Shown: positions 21,332-32,989 of the stretch, one piece after another
Position numbering within the stretch: the stretch's first letter is position 1
Layout: the number at the start of each line of letters is the position of its first letter
DNA from: Ctena decussata
Lineage: Eukaryota; Mollusca; Bivalvia; Lucinida; Lucinidae
Reading direction: 5' to 3'
NCBI GenBank assembly: GCA_963989385.1
Contig: OZ022500.1
Coordinates: 109,533,842 to 109,597,841, forward strand
Length of the DNA stretch: 64,000 bases
Notes under the pieces: model-generated
Told to the model about the DNA's origin: nothing
Databases searched by the model: none
The model's input: only the letters and a program-made list of their open reading frames with translations
Program-made: the position numbers and the translations under genes

Positions 21332-24300
21332 GTGAGAGGATGAGAACATTCGAGCTGCAGCACGACAAAACCAACAATGAGGCATGTGCGCTCAGCAAAG
21401 ACTCAGATCAGCCTGGGCATCTGCCCAGGCTGATAGGAGTCTTTGCTGTGCACTTAAAGGGTAGCTAAGAGTCTAAGCTAACTCCATGCCAACAGCAAAG
21501 ACTCTGATCAGGTTTGGGGGATGCCCAGGCTGATCTGAGTCTTTGCATGGCACACATCCACCATGTTAGTTTTGTTGTGTCACAGCCCATTTGATCCTGT
21601 CCTGACAAACAAAACGGTATATTAACTCTTATAAAAGATGGGTTCTCTTCCCCTCCAAATGAGCTGTCTTGAAAAACAACTGTATTTTCTTGGCTTTAAG
21701 ATCCAAAACAACCCCAAAAGTCTAGATCCATCCTAAAAGACAGATCTAGAAAAGATCTAGATTTTTTGGGGTTGTGTTGAATGGGAAAGATTACTTATAG
21801 CAGAATTTATACAACTTATGTGCATATTTGGAGTTATTTTTTAGGGTAAATACCCCATCTTATAATGGAATTAGTATTATACTCATGTCCAAATCAGTCT
21901 GCAGCCTAGTCAGGGGATGTGCTTTAGCCCCACACGGTCATTGAACCATTAAGAGCTAGTTAACTGTGCATACGGCCCCAGCTATCATCATGGCGTTGGG
22001 GCTTCAGAAGTACATGTAGATGGGCTGCCAGGCCCCAAGGTTATAAAACTTTTTTCATGCTCAACTCAGCTGAGCATGAAATTTTCTCTGCTGATAAATA
22101 TGAAAATGCCAACTAATGTTGGCATTTTCACATTCATAAGCAGAGAAAATTACATACTCAGCAAACCTGAGCAAGAAAACATTTGTACTTATCAGTAATT
22201 TGCTATTTATTAGCAGGTAAAATTTCATGCTCAGCTGAGTCGAGCACGAAAAAAGTTTTATAACCTCGGGCCCGGGTGCCTCTGCTGCAGAGCTGGTAGT
22301 AGCTGTAGTAGGAGCTGAGTGTCTTTTGTCTCAGGTCTGGTAAAAGTCCTACGGATTTGGAGGCAAACATGTCAACATGACTAAAATATTTACTGGGGCA
22401 CTGAACCAGTAGCAACAACAACTGAGCATACCTTCACTAGACTATATAGGTGTACAGGCTTAACTGGGAATTTGCAGATGTCTTTAGTCTCAGATGAATG
22501 CATGGCTACACTTTCAGGGGAAGCAACTCTGCCATTTTCATGTTTGCCTTCTCAATGGGGGGAAGGTGGGGTGGTCTTAAAGGAAAGAATTTGCTCCTCC
22601 TGGAGCAAATTCCTTCCTTTAAGAAAAGACCCTTTCTGGAAGGGTATCTTCATGCAAGGAAGCAAACCAGTTGTCACAAAAGTTGTTCCCCTTTGAGAAA
22701 ATGGCAGAAAACATGATGGTGTATACCCATTCATTTAAAGACTAGTTGTGTTAAGATGTATCTTATTAAAGCACTGTATTTACCTTTAATATTTATATAG
22801 AGGGAGTGAGCAAAGACAGTGGTGCAGTCTGATGAGGATCTGCATTGTATTACAACATATTCATAATTGATACTCAGTGATTTTTTTCACTGTTTTGGGA
22901 ATGGTGCCCACAGAATTGGGAAAAATCGCATCATATTCCACTAAAAATTGAAATTTCTGAAACACCTTTATTTAGTTTTAAGTGGTGGGACAGAAGACAT
23001 GATACTGAGTATGTGATATTTACATTCAATTATATGAGGGGACTTCAATAAGTTCGTAGAACTTGGTATTTTTCTATACAATTCAAGATTTCTTTTTATG
23101 CCCCCAATTTCGGAGAAATTGTGGGGGCATATTGGTTTGGGCCTGTCCGTCTGTCCATCTGTCCGCTATCTATAAGTCAAGAGCTAGGAGCTTGAAACTT
23201 TATACACATGATCAGTATGAAAAATAAGCGAAAACATGTTTTTTCTTTTTTCCGCGGATCACATATTTCAAGAGTTATACCCCTTTTTCGACTTAGCCTG
23301 TGGAACCTTGTGAACAAAATATCTCAAGAACCCCTGATGCTAGGATCCTGAGGTTTTGCAGGATGAGAATGCCCAAGGTGTAGATGACCTGATTAACTTT
23401 TGAAACAAATTCGTGAATTTTTGACCAAGTTATGCCCCTTTTTCGACTTAGTGCATTGTAAGCCTATGGAACCTTGTGAACAAAATATCTCAAGAACCCC
23501 TGATGCTAGGAGCATGATTTTTTGCAGGAAGATACTGCCTATGGTGTAGATAACCTGATTAACTTTTTAAAAAAATTTGTTAATTTTTTATTGAGTTATT
23601 CCCCTTTTTCGACTTAGTGCATTGAGGCCTATGCTACAAAGGTACCCTTACATAGTCAAGATTAGTAAGTGCATTGAGGCCTATGCTACAAAGGTACCCT
23701 TACATAGTCAAGATTAGTAAGAGCTAGGAACTTGAAACTTGATACACATGATCAGTGTGGAAAATAAACATACCCGTATTTTTTATTTTTCCGCCGGCCA
23801 TGTATTTCCAGAGTTATGCCCCTTTTTCGACTTAGCCTGTGGAACCTTGTGAACAAAATATCTCAAGAACCCCTGATGCTAGGATCATGAGGTTTTGCAG
23901 GACGAGAATGCCCAAGGTGTAGATGACCTGATTAACTTTGAACTAAATTCGTGAATTTTTGACCAAGTTATGCCCCTTTTTCGACTTAGTGCATTGTAAG
24001 CCTATGGAACCTTGTGAACAAAATATCTCAAGAGCCCCTGATGCTAGGAGCATGATTTTTTGCAGGAAAATACTGCCTAAGGTTTAGATGACCTGATTAA
24101 CTTTTGAAAAAAAATTGTAAATTTTTGATTGAGTTATTCCCCTTTTCCGACTTAGTGCATTGAGGCCTATTGTACAAAGGTACCCTTACATACAGTCAAG
24201 AACAATAAGAGCTAGGAACTTGAAACTTTATACACATGATCAGTATGGAAAATAAGCATACCTATGGAACCTTGTGAACAAAATATCTCAAGAGCCCCTG

Positions 24301-27300
24301 ATGCTAGGAGCATGATTTTTTGCAGGAAAATACTGCCTAAGGTTTAGATGACCTGATTAACTTTTGAAAAAAAATTGTGAATTTTTGATCGAGTTATTCC
24401 CCTTTTCTGACTTAGTGCATTGAGGCCTATTGTACAAAGGTACCCTTACATACAGTCAAGAACAATAAGAGCTAGGAACTTGAAACTTTATACACATGAT
24501 CAGTATGGAAAATAAGCATACCCGTATTTTTTTATTTTTCCGCCGGTCATGTATTTCCAGAGTTATGCCCCTTTTTCGACTTAGCCTGTGGAACCTTGTG
24601 AACAAAATATCTCAAGAACCCCTGATGCTAGGATCATGAGGTTTTGCAGGACGAGAATGCCCAAGGTGTAGATGACCTGATTAACTTTGAACTAAATTCG
24701 TGAATTTTTGACCAAGTTATGCCCCTTTTTCGACTTAGTGCATTGTAAGCCTATGGAACCTTGTGAACAAAATATCTCAAGAACCCCTGATGCTAGGAGC
24801 ATGATTTTTTGCAGGAAGATACTGCCTATGGTGTAGATAACCTGATTAACTTTTGAAAAAAAATTGTGAATTTTTATCGAGTTATGCCCCTTTTTCGACT
24901 TAGTGCATTGTAATCCTATGGAACCTTGTGAACAAAATATCTCAAGAACCCCTGATGCTAGGAGCATTATTTTTTGCAGGAAGATACTGCCTGTGGTGTA
25001 TATGACCTGATTAACTTTTGAAAATAATTCATGAATTTTTGATCGAGTTATGCCCCTTTTTCAACTTAGTGCATTATTTGCCTATGGAACCTTGTGAACA
25101 AAATATCTGGAGAACCCCTGATGCTAGGAGCATGATTTTTGCAGGTTGATATTGCCCAAGGTGTAGGTGACCTGATTAACTTTCGAAAACAATTCGTAAA
25201 TTTTTGACTGAGTTAAGCCCCTTTTTCGACTTAGTGCATTGAAGCCTATGGTATAAAGGTATAAGCATTATTGGATGAACCTTCTTTAGAGACAAGCATA
25301 TGGTTGGGGGCATAGTGTTCATAAACACATTTTCTAGTTTCATTTTTGTGCAGTGTAAACCTTTGTCAGTTGAATGATAACAGCCGTTCAGTCAACACAT
25401 ACATTTTTTGCTCTTACTTTTTGTTTGAAAACATATACTCATAAGCAATTGAGTTCAGAGCAGTCAATAAAGTTTCTCACTAAGGAGGGTGCAAACGCCA
25501 GTGAAATCCATTGGGGCATGGCTGATGTGTATGGTGATAGTAGCCCAAAGTATTCCACAGCGGCAAAATGGTCAGGAGAATTTAAATGTGGGCGAGACTC
25601 CTTAGAAGATGACCCAAGGCCAGGTGGCCCTGCTGATGTCATCAGCCAGGAGATGAGCGACCGTGTTGAGAGACTTGTGCTAAAGGATCGCCGAATCAAA
25701 ATTGCCGAACTTTTTCAGAATGTGGTATTTCTAATGGAAGTGTTTACACTATAATCCATGAACATTTAGCCATGTCAAAGGTATCTGCCAGGTGGGTACC
25801 CAGAAACCTGAACATGCAAGATCATCAGCAAAGGGTGGAGTCCACACAAGCGGCTATTCGTGAGTGCAAGTGAGTAGTTAAATCACCCGCCATACAGTCC
25901 AGACCTGGCCCCAAGTGACTATTATCTGTTTCGAAATTTGAAGTCCCACTTGCGTGGAACGAGATTTTGGGATGATGATGAGCTCAAGGCTGCTACAGAG
26001 GCTTGGTTTGAGGACTAAACAGAGGACTTTTATTTCAAAGGCATAGACTGCTTAACAGAAAGTGGGCCAAATGCATTGAAGTAAAGGGGGGTTATATTGA
26101 AAAATTATGTTGAAACCATCTTCCAATCTGTGAGTTAAACCCAGAGTTCTACAAACTTATTGAACTCCCCTCATAGCTATATATCTGCCAGTTCTCTAAG
26201 CAAGTAAATTTATGCTTGTAAGACGGTCCCTAGAAAAATTCTTCCTGCAGTTGGGATTTTTTTGAACTTGTAGTTGGGAAAAAAAGATACTTTTTTGAAT
26301 TGGGACTGGTGCCTTTTATGGGCACCACTTATATATAGAGAAAAATCACTAATACTAAATTAGCAAAAGTCATTAATGTGTTTGCTCAAGTTCCAAGACA
26401 GCAGACTGTTATGGATTTACTGTAATTGTATTTAAGTTTGCTGGGACAAAAGTTTGCGGTTTGCAATTTTAGACACATTCATGAGTATTTAATTTGCGAA
26501 GTTGTCATGCTTTCCTATTACTCCTTTGTGAAATCATCATGTTTGTGGATATTAGAATTTATGCATTTATGTTGCCTGCGAAAACTGCGAACATTAGTAT
26601 GCTGCAAACATTTGTACAGTTACAGTAATTGAAGGGTACAGAAGTTTTAAGTGAATGCTATAATGTTATTCAAAGCTCTAGATAAGAGGGAGTATTTGAT
26701 GATAATTTAGGATAATTTTTCTTGTTTCTCATTGAAACCATATGTTGTGACCCCTCATCTGAACCGTCTCATCGATCGAGACGGTTCAGATGAGGGGTCA
26801 CAACATATGTTTTGATGCAGAATTAACAAAAATAATCCCTCTGTTATTTTTTTTCAGTTTATCCCCAGAAGCATTTATCAATCCTCACAGGAGCCTGCTG
26901 GGCTTGGGTAACTATGACATCAATGTTATCATGGCAGCACTTCAGTCCAGAGATCTGTGTACCATCTGGTTTGATAAGAGAAAGTGAGTACATGGTATTG
27001 TACAGAATATTGGTTTAATCATACTCTCACTAGTCAGCACGTACCTTTTCAATTTCATTCCAGTTAAGTTGGTTCAAACTAATATCATTATTGAAGATCT
27101 CTGCTGTGGCAGAGTAGTTTAATCACTGCAAAACCATTCAAGTATATTTTGTTGGCTTCTCATTGAAATTAATGGCATTTTCACAACTGATTGTTTTTCA
27201 TGCCAGCTTTTTCTAGCAGAAGAGCAAGGCAGTATAGAGAACTGCATTGAAATTTTATAACATACAGACAAACTCACAGAATAGGGTCTTCCATCAAGTG

Positions 27301-28861
27301 CCTGTACCTTGTTGTGAATTTTGGAATATATAAATATTTATTCCTGAAGATACAAACTTTGTGTCAGAATAAAGAACATTCTAGAATGAAGTGATTTACA
27401 GTCTACACTCTACAGTCAACATCCGATATCTCGAGCAGTGATATCTCAAAGTACAATCTTAAATCAAAGAATACAGTTTGGACACATTTCCTATTTTTAG
27501 CTTGCCTGAACAAAGTTCAGGAAGAACATTGTACTACCCCCGGCATCGGCGTTAGCATCGGCTGCGGCGTCCTTGTCGGCGTTAGCAAAATGTTAAAGTT
27601 TTACGTTAAAGTTTTTTATGTGATGGGTATGGTGCTGTCAGGCGAGCTATCCTGTACCGTGACAGGTCTTGTTTATTTTCATTTGAGCACCTTTTATCTC
27701 AAATACTGATATCTCAAAGTAAATTTTCTGGGACCAGAAAATTTACTTCGAATTATCAGAAGTTTGAGATTAACTTCGACTTCAAGATATTGAGAGTTGA
27801 CTGTATTTATGATAAGCTTTAATAAGAGAAGTTTTTGTTATCTCTTTTTCTTTATAGATAAACTGACTTTTTTTGAAGAAATGAGAATTTTTATCTGAGC
27901 ATCTTACTATCTTGCATTGTGTGTGTCAGGTCATGTATTCTGGGGATTAGAAGTCATTTCAAGATATTTTTTGTTCATTCCCTATGAAATATATGTCATT
28001 AAAAGCACCTCATTGATCAAGACAAGGCAAAAGTGTTGGTTGTAGGGCTTGGACCGGAAGAGATTTTACATGTACCTGGGTATCCGAGCCTCTATTACCC
28101 ATGAGTACCTGTCAGACATGTTACCAGTTAGAAAGTATACATTCGAATGTAAATAATAAGTAGTGTTCAGCCTGTCTGTCTGTCCTTGGCACACATGTGC
28201 ATGTGAAGGGTAAGAAAATGTAGAAATGATTACGTTATAGCATACCAAAGCAATTTGGTAAGATGCAGTGATAATTTGTACAAGCCAGTCACGTAGAACT
28301 GTTGTTTATTTCCTTGGAAGTATCGTTTATTTATACATTCTTTAATTAGCATTCAGGTAACAGGTAATAAAGTTGTACCCAGGTAATTGCTCTACCCAGT
28401 CCGAACCTTGGATACCACTGTACATGTCCAAGCCTAGCTAGTTGGACTGAGGGGCTACAGCATTTGTTTCTATGGAGAAAAAACAACAATTACCCCCAAA
28501 TACATGAACCATCCAACTCATCCTCATTTGGAACTCATTTTATTTTTTCAGAGATGTGAAATGTCTTCAGCTCAGCAACATTAAAGGCTTAATAGTGAAC
28601 ATGCCATATCAGTTCAGTATTGGCTTTCTCAAACTGCCTATAACCAGGAAACATTGGTTTGTTATCAGGGAAATAGACGGTGCCTACTACAATCTTGACT
28701 CTAAGTTCTCGGTGCCAGAGAAGATAGGATCTAGTGAGGAAACCTTAGAATATTTAAGGGACATTCTGAAAACAGGGGACAGAGAATTATTGTTGGTAGT
28801 GGATTCTGAAGTTGAGAAAAATTCCAGTTGGAAAAGAACTATACTCTCAAATACTGCTTGA
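21204..28861 (+). CDS. JOSD1/JOSD2: Josephin-domain deubiquitinase (JOSD1/JOSD2 type), complete
   Basis: Cysteine protease of the Josephin (MJD) family that cleaves ubiquitin chains; JOSD1 acts at the plasma membrane and JOSD2 in the cytosol. Three coding exons, 21204-21331, 26858-26983 and 28552-28861, join in phase to 187 residues, matching the family length. Gln12, Cys17 (in [10 protein letters not shown]), His119 (in RKHWFVIRE) and Asn132 (in YYNLDS) are the oxyanion, nucleophile and catalytic residues. [20 protein letters not shown] is the conserved middle. The start at 21204 has a good AAGATGG context and lies after a likely acceptor (TATAGCTCAG, to 21192), so a 5' UTR exon probably lies upstream. 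One protein equally near both vertebrate paralogues is expected in an invertebrate. Confidence 0.95.
21352..21591. mobile_element. MITE-1 copy 6
   Basis: Copy starting GAGCTGCAGCACGACAAAAC and ending TTTTGTTGTGTCACAGCCCA. It begins only about 20 bp after the donor of JOSD exon 1. Confidence 0.85.
21613..21881. mobile_element. MITE-6 copy 2
   Basis: Palindromic centre: ACCCCAAAAGTCTAGATCCA, then AGATCTAGATTTTTTGGGGT; outer parts TATAAAAGATGGG and CCCCATCTTATAA. In JOSD intron 1. Confidence 0.7.
22031..22275. mobile_element. Foldback element, about 245 bp
   Basis: Outer arms GGTTATAAAACTTTTTTCAT and its complement at 22250-22264, plus CTCAACTCAGCTGAGCATGA and CATGCTCAGCTGAGTCGAGC. An inner hairpin has AATGCCAACTAATGTTGGCATT. 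Multi-stem palindrome in JOSD intron 1. Confidence 0.75.
22500..22733. mobile_element. MITE-2 copy 2
   Basis: Well-kept copy with GGGGAAGCAACTCTGCCATT, the central palindrome around GCTCCTCCTGGAGC, and GTTGTTCCCCTTTGAGAAAA. In JOSD intron 1. Confidence 0.82.
23097..25314 (-). mobile_element. Tandem-repeat element, TATGCCCCC ends, about 170-bp units
   Basis: Left end is a hairpin TATGCCCCCAATTTC/GAAATTGTGGGGGCATA, followed by CTGTCCGTCTGTCCATCTGT (the complement of an ACGG-type tract). Right end is AAGCATATGGTTGGGGGCATA. Between are about a dozen units with ACCTTGTGAACAAAATATCT, CAAGAACCCCTGATGCTAGG and GAGTTATGCCCCTTTTTCGA. The same ends occur at 47965-49398 in the other orientation around a different array. 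It sits inside the mariner. Confidence 0.85.
25434..26083 (+). pseudogene. Mariner transposase pseudogene
   Basis: Reads as the N-terminal helix-turn-helix region, a frameshift, [17 protein letters not shown] and ARWVPRNL, then a large internal deletion and the C-terminal PDLAPSDY region with a premature TAA. Similar in kind to the SETMAR/Hsmar1 transposase group. It lies in JOSD intron 1 in the same orientation as JOSD. Confidence 0.88.
26174..26738. other. JOSD intron 1, nothing recognised
   Basis: AT-rich intron sequence between the mariner and the palindrome; no ORF or repeat partner except a TTCAAAGCTCTAGATAAG-type stretch shared loosely with 32940-33000. Confidence 0.4.
26739..26809. 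repeat. Perfect 32-bp-arm palindrome
   Basis: Arms CATATGTTGTGACCCCTCAT plus CTGAACCGTCTC and the exact complement, loop ATCGATC. The last base lies 48 bp upstream of JOSD exon 2, so it could fold in pre-mRNA next to the acceptor. A related half-site (GGTTCAAATAAGGGGTCACA) lies near 32902. Confidence 0.92.
26858..26983 (+). CDS. JOSD1/JOSD2: JOSD exon 2
   Basis: 126 nt between acceptor TTTTTTTTCAG and donor GTGAGTAC. Codes for residues 43-84 plus two bases, with the conserved [15 protein letters not shown] block. Confidence 0.96.
26984..27497. other. JOSD intron 2, nothing recognised
   Basis: No repeat partner or gene-like frame. Confidence 0.4.
27498..27673. mobile_element. Short element with AGCTCGCCTGAAC-type ends, no array
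   Basis: Starts TAGCTTGCCTGAACAAAGTT and ends GGCGAGCTATCCTGTACCGT then GACAGGTCTTGTT. The ends match the 1.1-kb element at 43590-44722 but only a short GGCGTTAGC-rich centre lies between, so it is an array-less form. Confidence 0.75.
27674..28551. other. JOSD intron 2, second part
   Basis: No coding or repeat feature I can support, apart from the normal acceptor tract before exon 3. Confidence 0.4.
28552..28861 (+). CDS. JOSD1/JOSD2: JOSD exon 3 (stop)
   Basis: 310 nt from acceptor TATTTTTTCAG to the TGA. Codes for residues 85-187 including His119, Asn132 and the [11 protein letters not shown] strand near the C-terminus. Confidence 0.95.
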
Positions 28862-29770
28862 TCCACATTATAACGCAATATGGGTGTTTAACATATCTTC
28901 GAACCACAAAGACACAAACCAATGTTTTAACTTGTGAAGTCTAGCTGATCCAGCTAGACTTCACAGGTTCAAACAGTGCTTGGTTTTAGCCTTCATTTTG
29001 GACCTGCTAAGACTCTGACCAGACTGCACAGTTGCACATGCTGGTCTGAATCTTTGCTGCACAATATAGTTTAAGCACCCGGCTTGCATTTTGCAACCAT
29101 TTATATACATATTTCCTTGATCTCAGGAATTTTTCATACAAATATTTTTCTCATTTTACAGAACTCTTAAGTGTTCTCAGGAAACTTGTATTTGTATTAA
29201 GCTGTTATTAAAGCAAACTATGCTGTCCAGTGACAGCTCCTTATTTATGTGGACTGAATGGAAATGTGCAAAACATTAATGCAATTTGCTGTATTTTGAC
29301 AGTAGTCATAGAGAAATGCTAGTGCAAACCATGCAGACCAAGTTATACTGCACCTTGATCAGGGTCTGCTCTGTTTTGCAACAGATTTATTAAACCTCTT
29401 ATAGTACAAATAGGATTGTTCAAATAAAGAGGAAATTTGAAATCTGAAAAATTATGCAAAATAGTTTTAAGGATGTGCTTAAAATCAGAGGGTTTTATTT
29501 AGTTTATTGAAAACTATTTTTTTCACTATGACTACATGTATTTTGAAAGCAGGGTCTTTTGCAATTAAAAAAATGATAAAAAGATATATGTTACTGGGCA
29601 AACTTTTGTGCTGAAGTCACCCAAACACAGGTTCTCACTTGCACAAAGCATCAAGGTTTGCACATGTGAAAAATGATTGCATCACTTGACTCCAGTTAAA
29701 TGACTATTTGCTTTCACAATACACTAACGATGTTGTCGCTATGAAATAAGCAAAAAAAAAATTCATAATT
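28862..29770 (+). other. Probable JOSD 3' UTR and downstream
   Basis: Non-coding after the JOSD stop. A hairpin AGTCTAGCTGATCCAGCTAGACT lies near 28938-28960 and a worn MITE-1 fragment near 29005-29065. The first AATAAA on plus is at 29423-29428, giving a 3' UTR of about 0.6 kb if used. Confidence 0.5.
29423..29428 (+). terminator. Candidate JOSD poly(A) signal
   Basis: AATAAA in CAAATAAAGAGG, about 560 bp after the stop. No closer canonical signal noticed. Confidence 0.4.
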
Positions 29771-29828
29771 AAAACTAGATTTTTTTTTCTTTTCTTTTCT
29801 TTCTTATCTTTTTTTTTTTTTTTTTTTG
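29771..29828. repeat. Poly(T)/TTTTC low-complexity tract
   Basis: Runs of T broken by C; the complementary strand reads Lys/Arg-rich by composition only. Confidence 0.9.
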
Positions 29829-29978
29829 AAAGAAATTATCAAAAGTTTTGCCATCATATGGCTCACCATAATATACCTGTTTGTGAATTGACCAAATCAT
29901 TATATGTTTCTGAGAAAGAAACATGTTTTTGACTTTTGTAAGTTCTAACTTTTCTTTTTTTAAGGAAAACACTTAAAG

Positions 29979-30155
29979 TCAAGGGTTACACTTTCAGCCA
30001 TTTGCAGTTTTGCCTTCATTCTGTAGAAGCAAATTCTATCCTTTAAGAATAGAACCCATTTTGGAAGGCTTTGCCATTCAGGGAAGCAAACCGAAGTCAA
30101 AAAAGTTGTTCCCCTTTGTAAAGATGGCAGAAAGACCGGAGGTGTAAACATACAC
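29979..30155. mobile_element. MITE-2 copy 3 (shortened)
   Basis: Keeps GAAGCAAATTCTATCCTTT, GGGAAGCAAACCGAAGTC and GTTGTTCCCCTTTGTAAAGA; the central palindrome is deleted. Confidence 0.7.
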
Positions 30156-30815
30156 CTTATATTGATGCACCAGTCTGTTTCTATGCCAACACTTAAACTT
30201 CACTTGAACTTTTAGTTTCAAAAGTGTTAATGTTTATTGCAGTTTTTTATCCTGATTTTTAGCCCATATTTTCTAGTTAGTCAGAAGACTTGGAAATCCA
30301 TAATGCAGTGTTGTATTGATACATTCTAATTATATTTTTATGATAATAATTATATTATAATCTATGATGTGCTTTGAAACTTCATTTATCATGTTTTGTG
30401 TAATGCTATGTTAGTTTCTTGTACTATGCTTGTGTCATGTTTGTTTTTGTATTGTAATGATGCAAGAAAGAATACTCATGGCAAAGTTTCTTGCCATTTT
30501 ATTGCTGTGGAAAAAAACAAAAAACATATGCATTCAATTTAAAAGGATCTGATCATATTACCAGTCTTTCCAGTTCATTTTCAGAACATTCTTTGATATG
30601 CTACAAGCCAGTTCAAACATTGGACTAGCATGGATCATATGAACTACTGTTCCGAAAAATGGGCTGGTATTAACTATACCTTTACTTGTGGTATGTTTTG
30701 GCTGTATATTCTTTCCAATGTATAGTTAGTTGATTTCCTCCTGAGAAATCATGGGGTGGTTAGACTAGCAGTTCCCCATGGTCACTTCCAGGTTGTTGAT
30801 GCTTTTCACTATTTT
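30156..30815. other. Intergenic, nothing recognised
   Basis: AT-rich sequence without repeat partners or a supportable frame. Confidence 0.4.
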
Positions 30816-31162
30816 AAGGTGGATGGATGCAACTTGGTGTTTTTCTTCCATTTATAGCTGGCTTGTGTGTCTGCAAAGCATCTATGCTGGATTTTTCAGT
30901 TAAAAAACATTATGTGATGGGCAAGGGTTGTCAGGTGAACTAGTCTTGAAAATGGACAGGTGTTGTTTCAAAGGAGACAACTTTTGTGACTTCTGTTTGC
31001 TTCCTTGGATGACAAAATCTTTGCAAAAGTGGGTATACTCCTAAAGGAAAGAATTTGCTCCTACAGGAGCAAATTTTTTCCTGTTAGAGTTGACCCTTAT
31101 TGAGAAATGAGGCATAAATGAAATTACAAAGTTGCTTCCCCTGAAAGTGTACCCATACACCC
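30816..31162. mobile_element. MITE-2 copy 4, split by a short tandem-element relative
   Basis: Left piece GGTGGATGGATGCAACTTGG and right piece from 30963 (AAAGGAGACAACTTTTGTGA to GAAAGTGTACCCATACACC) make one MITE-2 copy. Between, 30854-30966, lies a short element with TAGCTGGC start and GGACAGGTGTTGTT end, like 27498-27673. Confidence 0.7.
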
Positions 31163-31751
31163 ACAGCAACATCCAAGGAGAAAGCATTTTAGATGAGCCA
31201 CTTCATAAGTAAACCTGTCTTTCAACATCTGTGAATTATACATACTCAGGGCACTCAGTGTATGGGATGTCTAATTGTTGTTTGGCCAATTATACTTACT
31301 GCAACCAGACAGCACATAGTTTTACCATATTCAGCCTAATTAGCGCACATGCCCCAATAAGTGCACATCATGGCAATTTTTGAGACATATAACTTTAAGA
31401 GCACATGTTTTTACTGCTTTATTCCTTTGTATGCTTGTTTACAAGAGCTGAAAATGGTATAGAAGCTTCAGTTTTCACTTGCAAAGCTTCTCTATCCTTC
31501 TATTACTACAAATGTTTAACCATTAATTTGATTTTGTTTCCTTTAAAATATGATAATTCTTTGAAATGTGTACTTATAAGAAAGAAAGTTTGCTACAAGT
31601 GTTTGCCACCGTTTGATAAAGTTATGTGCACAGGGCGCTAATAAGGTCGATTACAGTAACTACAGACTGCTCTGATCATACTCAGTCTAAATATCTTTTG
31701 AGACAGGTTATTGTATCACATGCAACTAGGGGAAAGCAAGACATAGGTATT
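31163..31751. other. Intergenic, nothing recognised
   Basis: No element boundary or gene-like frame found. CACATGCCCCAATAAG/TTATAAGA-like words are too short to assign. Confidence 0.4.
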
Positions 31752-31980
31752 TGAGCAGGGGCATGACAAAACCAACAAAGTGGCATGTGAGCCATGCGAA
31801 GACTCAGATCAACCTGGGTATTCGCCCAGTCTGATCAGAGTCTTGGCTGTCAGCATGGAGGTAGCTTAGACCCTGAGCTATTCTTTAAGTGTGCAGTAGA
31901 CTGCATGGATGCCCAGGCTGATCTGAGTCTTTGTATAGCCCACATGCCGCTTTGTTGTTTTTGTTGTGTAGTGGCTCATT
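31752..31980. mobile_element. MITE-1 copy 7
   Basis: Diverged copy: TTGAGCAGGGGCATGACAAA start, GGATGCCCAGGCTGATCTGA inside, GTAGTGGCTCATT end. Confidence 0.82.
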
Positions 31981-32016
31981 TCTTTTCTAATGGCTGTGGC
32001 TGCAGTTGTGTAATCT

Positions 32017-32239
32017 GGGGCCGTATTCATAAAGCCACTTAAGTCGTTGCTATGTTGTTGCTAAGGCTGAATATCTATAAAGGAGATTCCCTACAACTAT
32101 GAAATTTGGTCTGGAGGAACAGTCTTTGTAAGACTGTTCCTCCAGAGCAAATTTCATAGTTGTAGGGAATCTCCTTCAAAGAAATTAGGCCTTAGCAACA
32201 GCATAGCAACCACTTAAGTCGTTTTATGAATACGGCCCC
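32017..32239. mobile_element. MITE-4 copy 1 (GGGCCGTATTCAT ends)
   Basis: Near-perfect palindrome of about 223 bp. Ends GGGGCCGTATTCATAAAGCC and ATGAATACGGCCCC; inner arms AGGAGATTCCCTACAACTAT and TGGAGGAACAGTCTTTGTAA/mirror. Confidence 0.85.
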
Positions 32240-32538
32240 TGATGTCAACTTTTCTGGTTTACATTCTGTAAGCATTGTTAGGGCTGCTCGGTGACAACCT
32301 GCAGATGAATAAGACACAGTGCACCATGGAATTTTTGTCTGGTGATGACCAGCTAAGATGTCAAATGAAAATTGTAAGGCATAGGATTGTAGTTTTATTA
32401 TCATGATGATACAAAATAAAACAGTTATAAAATGCTTATCATTGTTTACTTTACCATATTTCACCTAATAACTGCATGCTTGGCATAGCATACTGCCCTG
32501 TGCTTAAGAATTTGGACAACTTATAGTATGCATTTGTC

Positions 32539-32681
32539 CCAAATGGAAAATTAATTAATTTCATGTGTCCCAATATTTAGGCACATTACGGTAATAACAG
32601 TAATGTGCCTAAATATTGGGACACCTAAAATTAATTTGCCTAAATATTGGGACACTTAAAATTAATTTTCCATTTTGGTAG
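32539..32681. repeat. Inverted repeat with an extra direct copy of one arm
   Basis: AAATGGAAAATTAATTAATT, TGTCCCAATATTTAGGCACA and their complements; the TGCCTAAATATTGGGACAC arm is present twice on the right side. Confidence 0.75.
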
Positions 32682-32989
32682 AATTGTCTGAGCAAACAGA
32701 AAGACTCAGATCAGATAGCCTTTAAGGAGCAGTTTTTTTGGTGAAGACCTTCCTGAAATATCCCTTGATACAAACAGACTAGTTGGAGTCAAACATGCTA
32801 CTGAACTGGCTGAAGTGTGCTAGTGCTTCAGATAAGAAGGAGTCAAAGGGATAATTGAGGGGTCCATGTGTAGCGATTAAGACATGCAGACATGCAGAGA
32901 TGGTTCAAATAAGGGGTCACAATAAATATTTTCATTGAGAAATAAGAAACAATATCTCAGAATTATCCTCAAATCTTATCTGGAGCTCT

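Larger units (their letters stand above)
23035..26173 (+). mobile_element. Broken mariner transposon (Tc1/mariner), split by a nested element
   Basis: Terminal inverted repeats TGAGGGGACTTCAATAAGTT and, at the right, AACTTATTGAACTCCCCTCA, both flanked by TA. Remaining mariner DNA is about 0.9 kb. The transposase start region reads from about 25440 on plus ([20 protein letters not shown] then [10 protein letters not shown], the mariner DNA-binding and linker region). It is frameshifted after 25720; the central catalytic part with the first two Asp is deleted near 25860. The tail keeps [13 protein letters not shown], which holds the third Asp, followed by an in-frame stop. Inactive. Confidence 0.9.

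Noticed and set aside
21150..21335. Upstream ATG for JOSD at 21150
   Set aside because: It lies before a likely splice acceptor ending at 21192; the ATG at 21204 has a better context and gives the usual family N-terminus.
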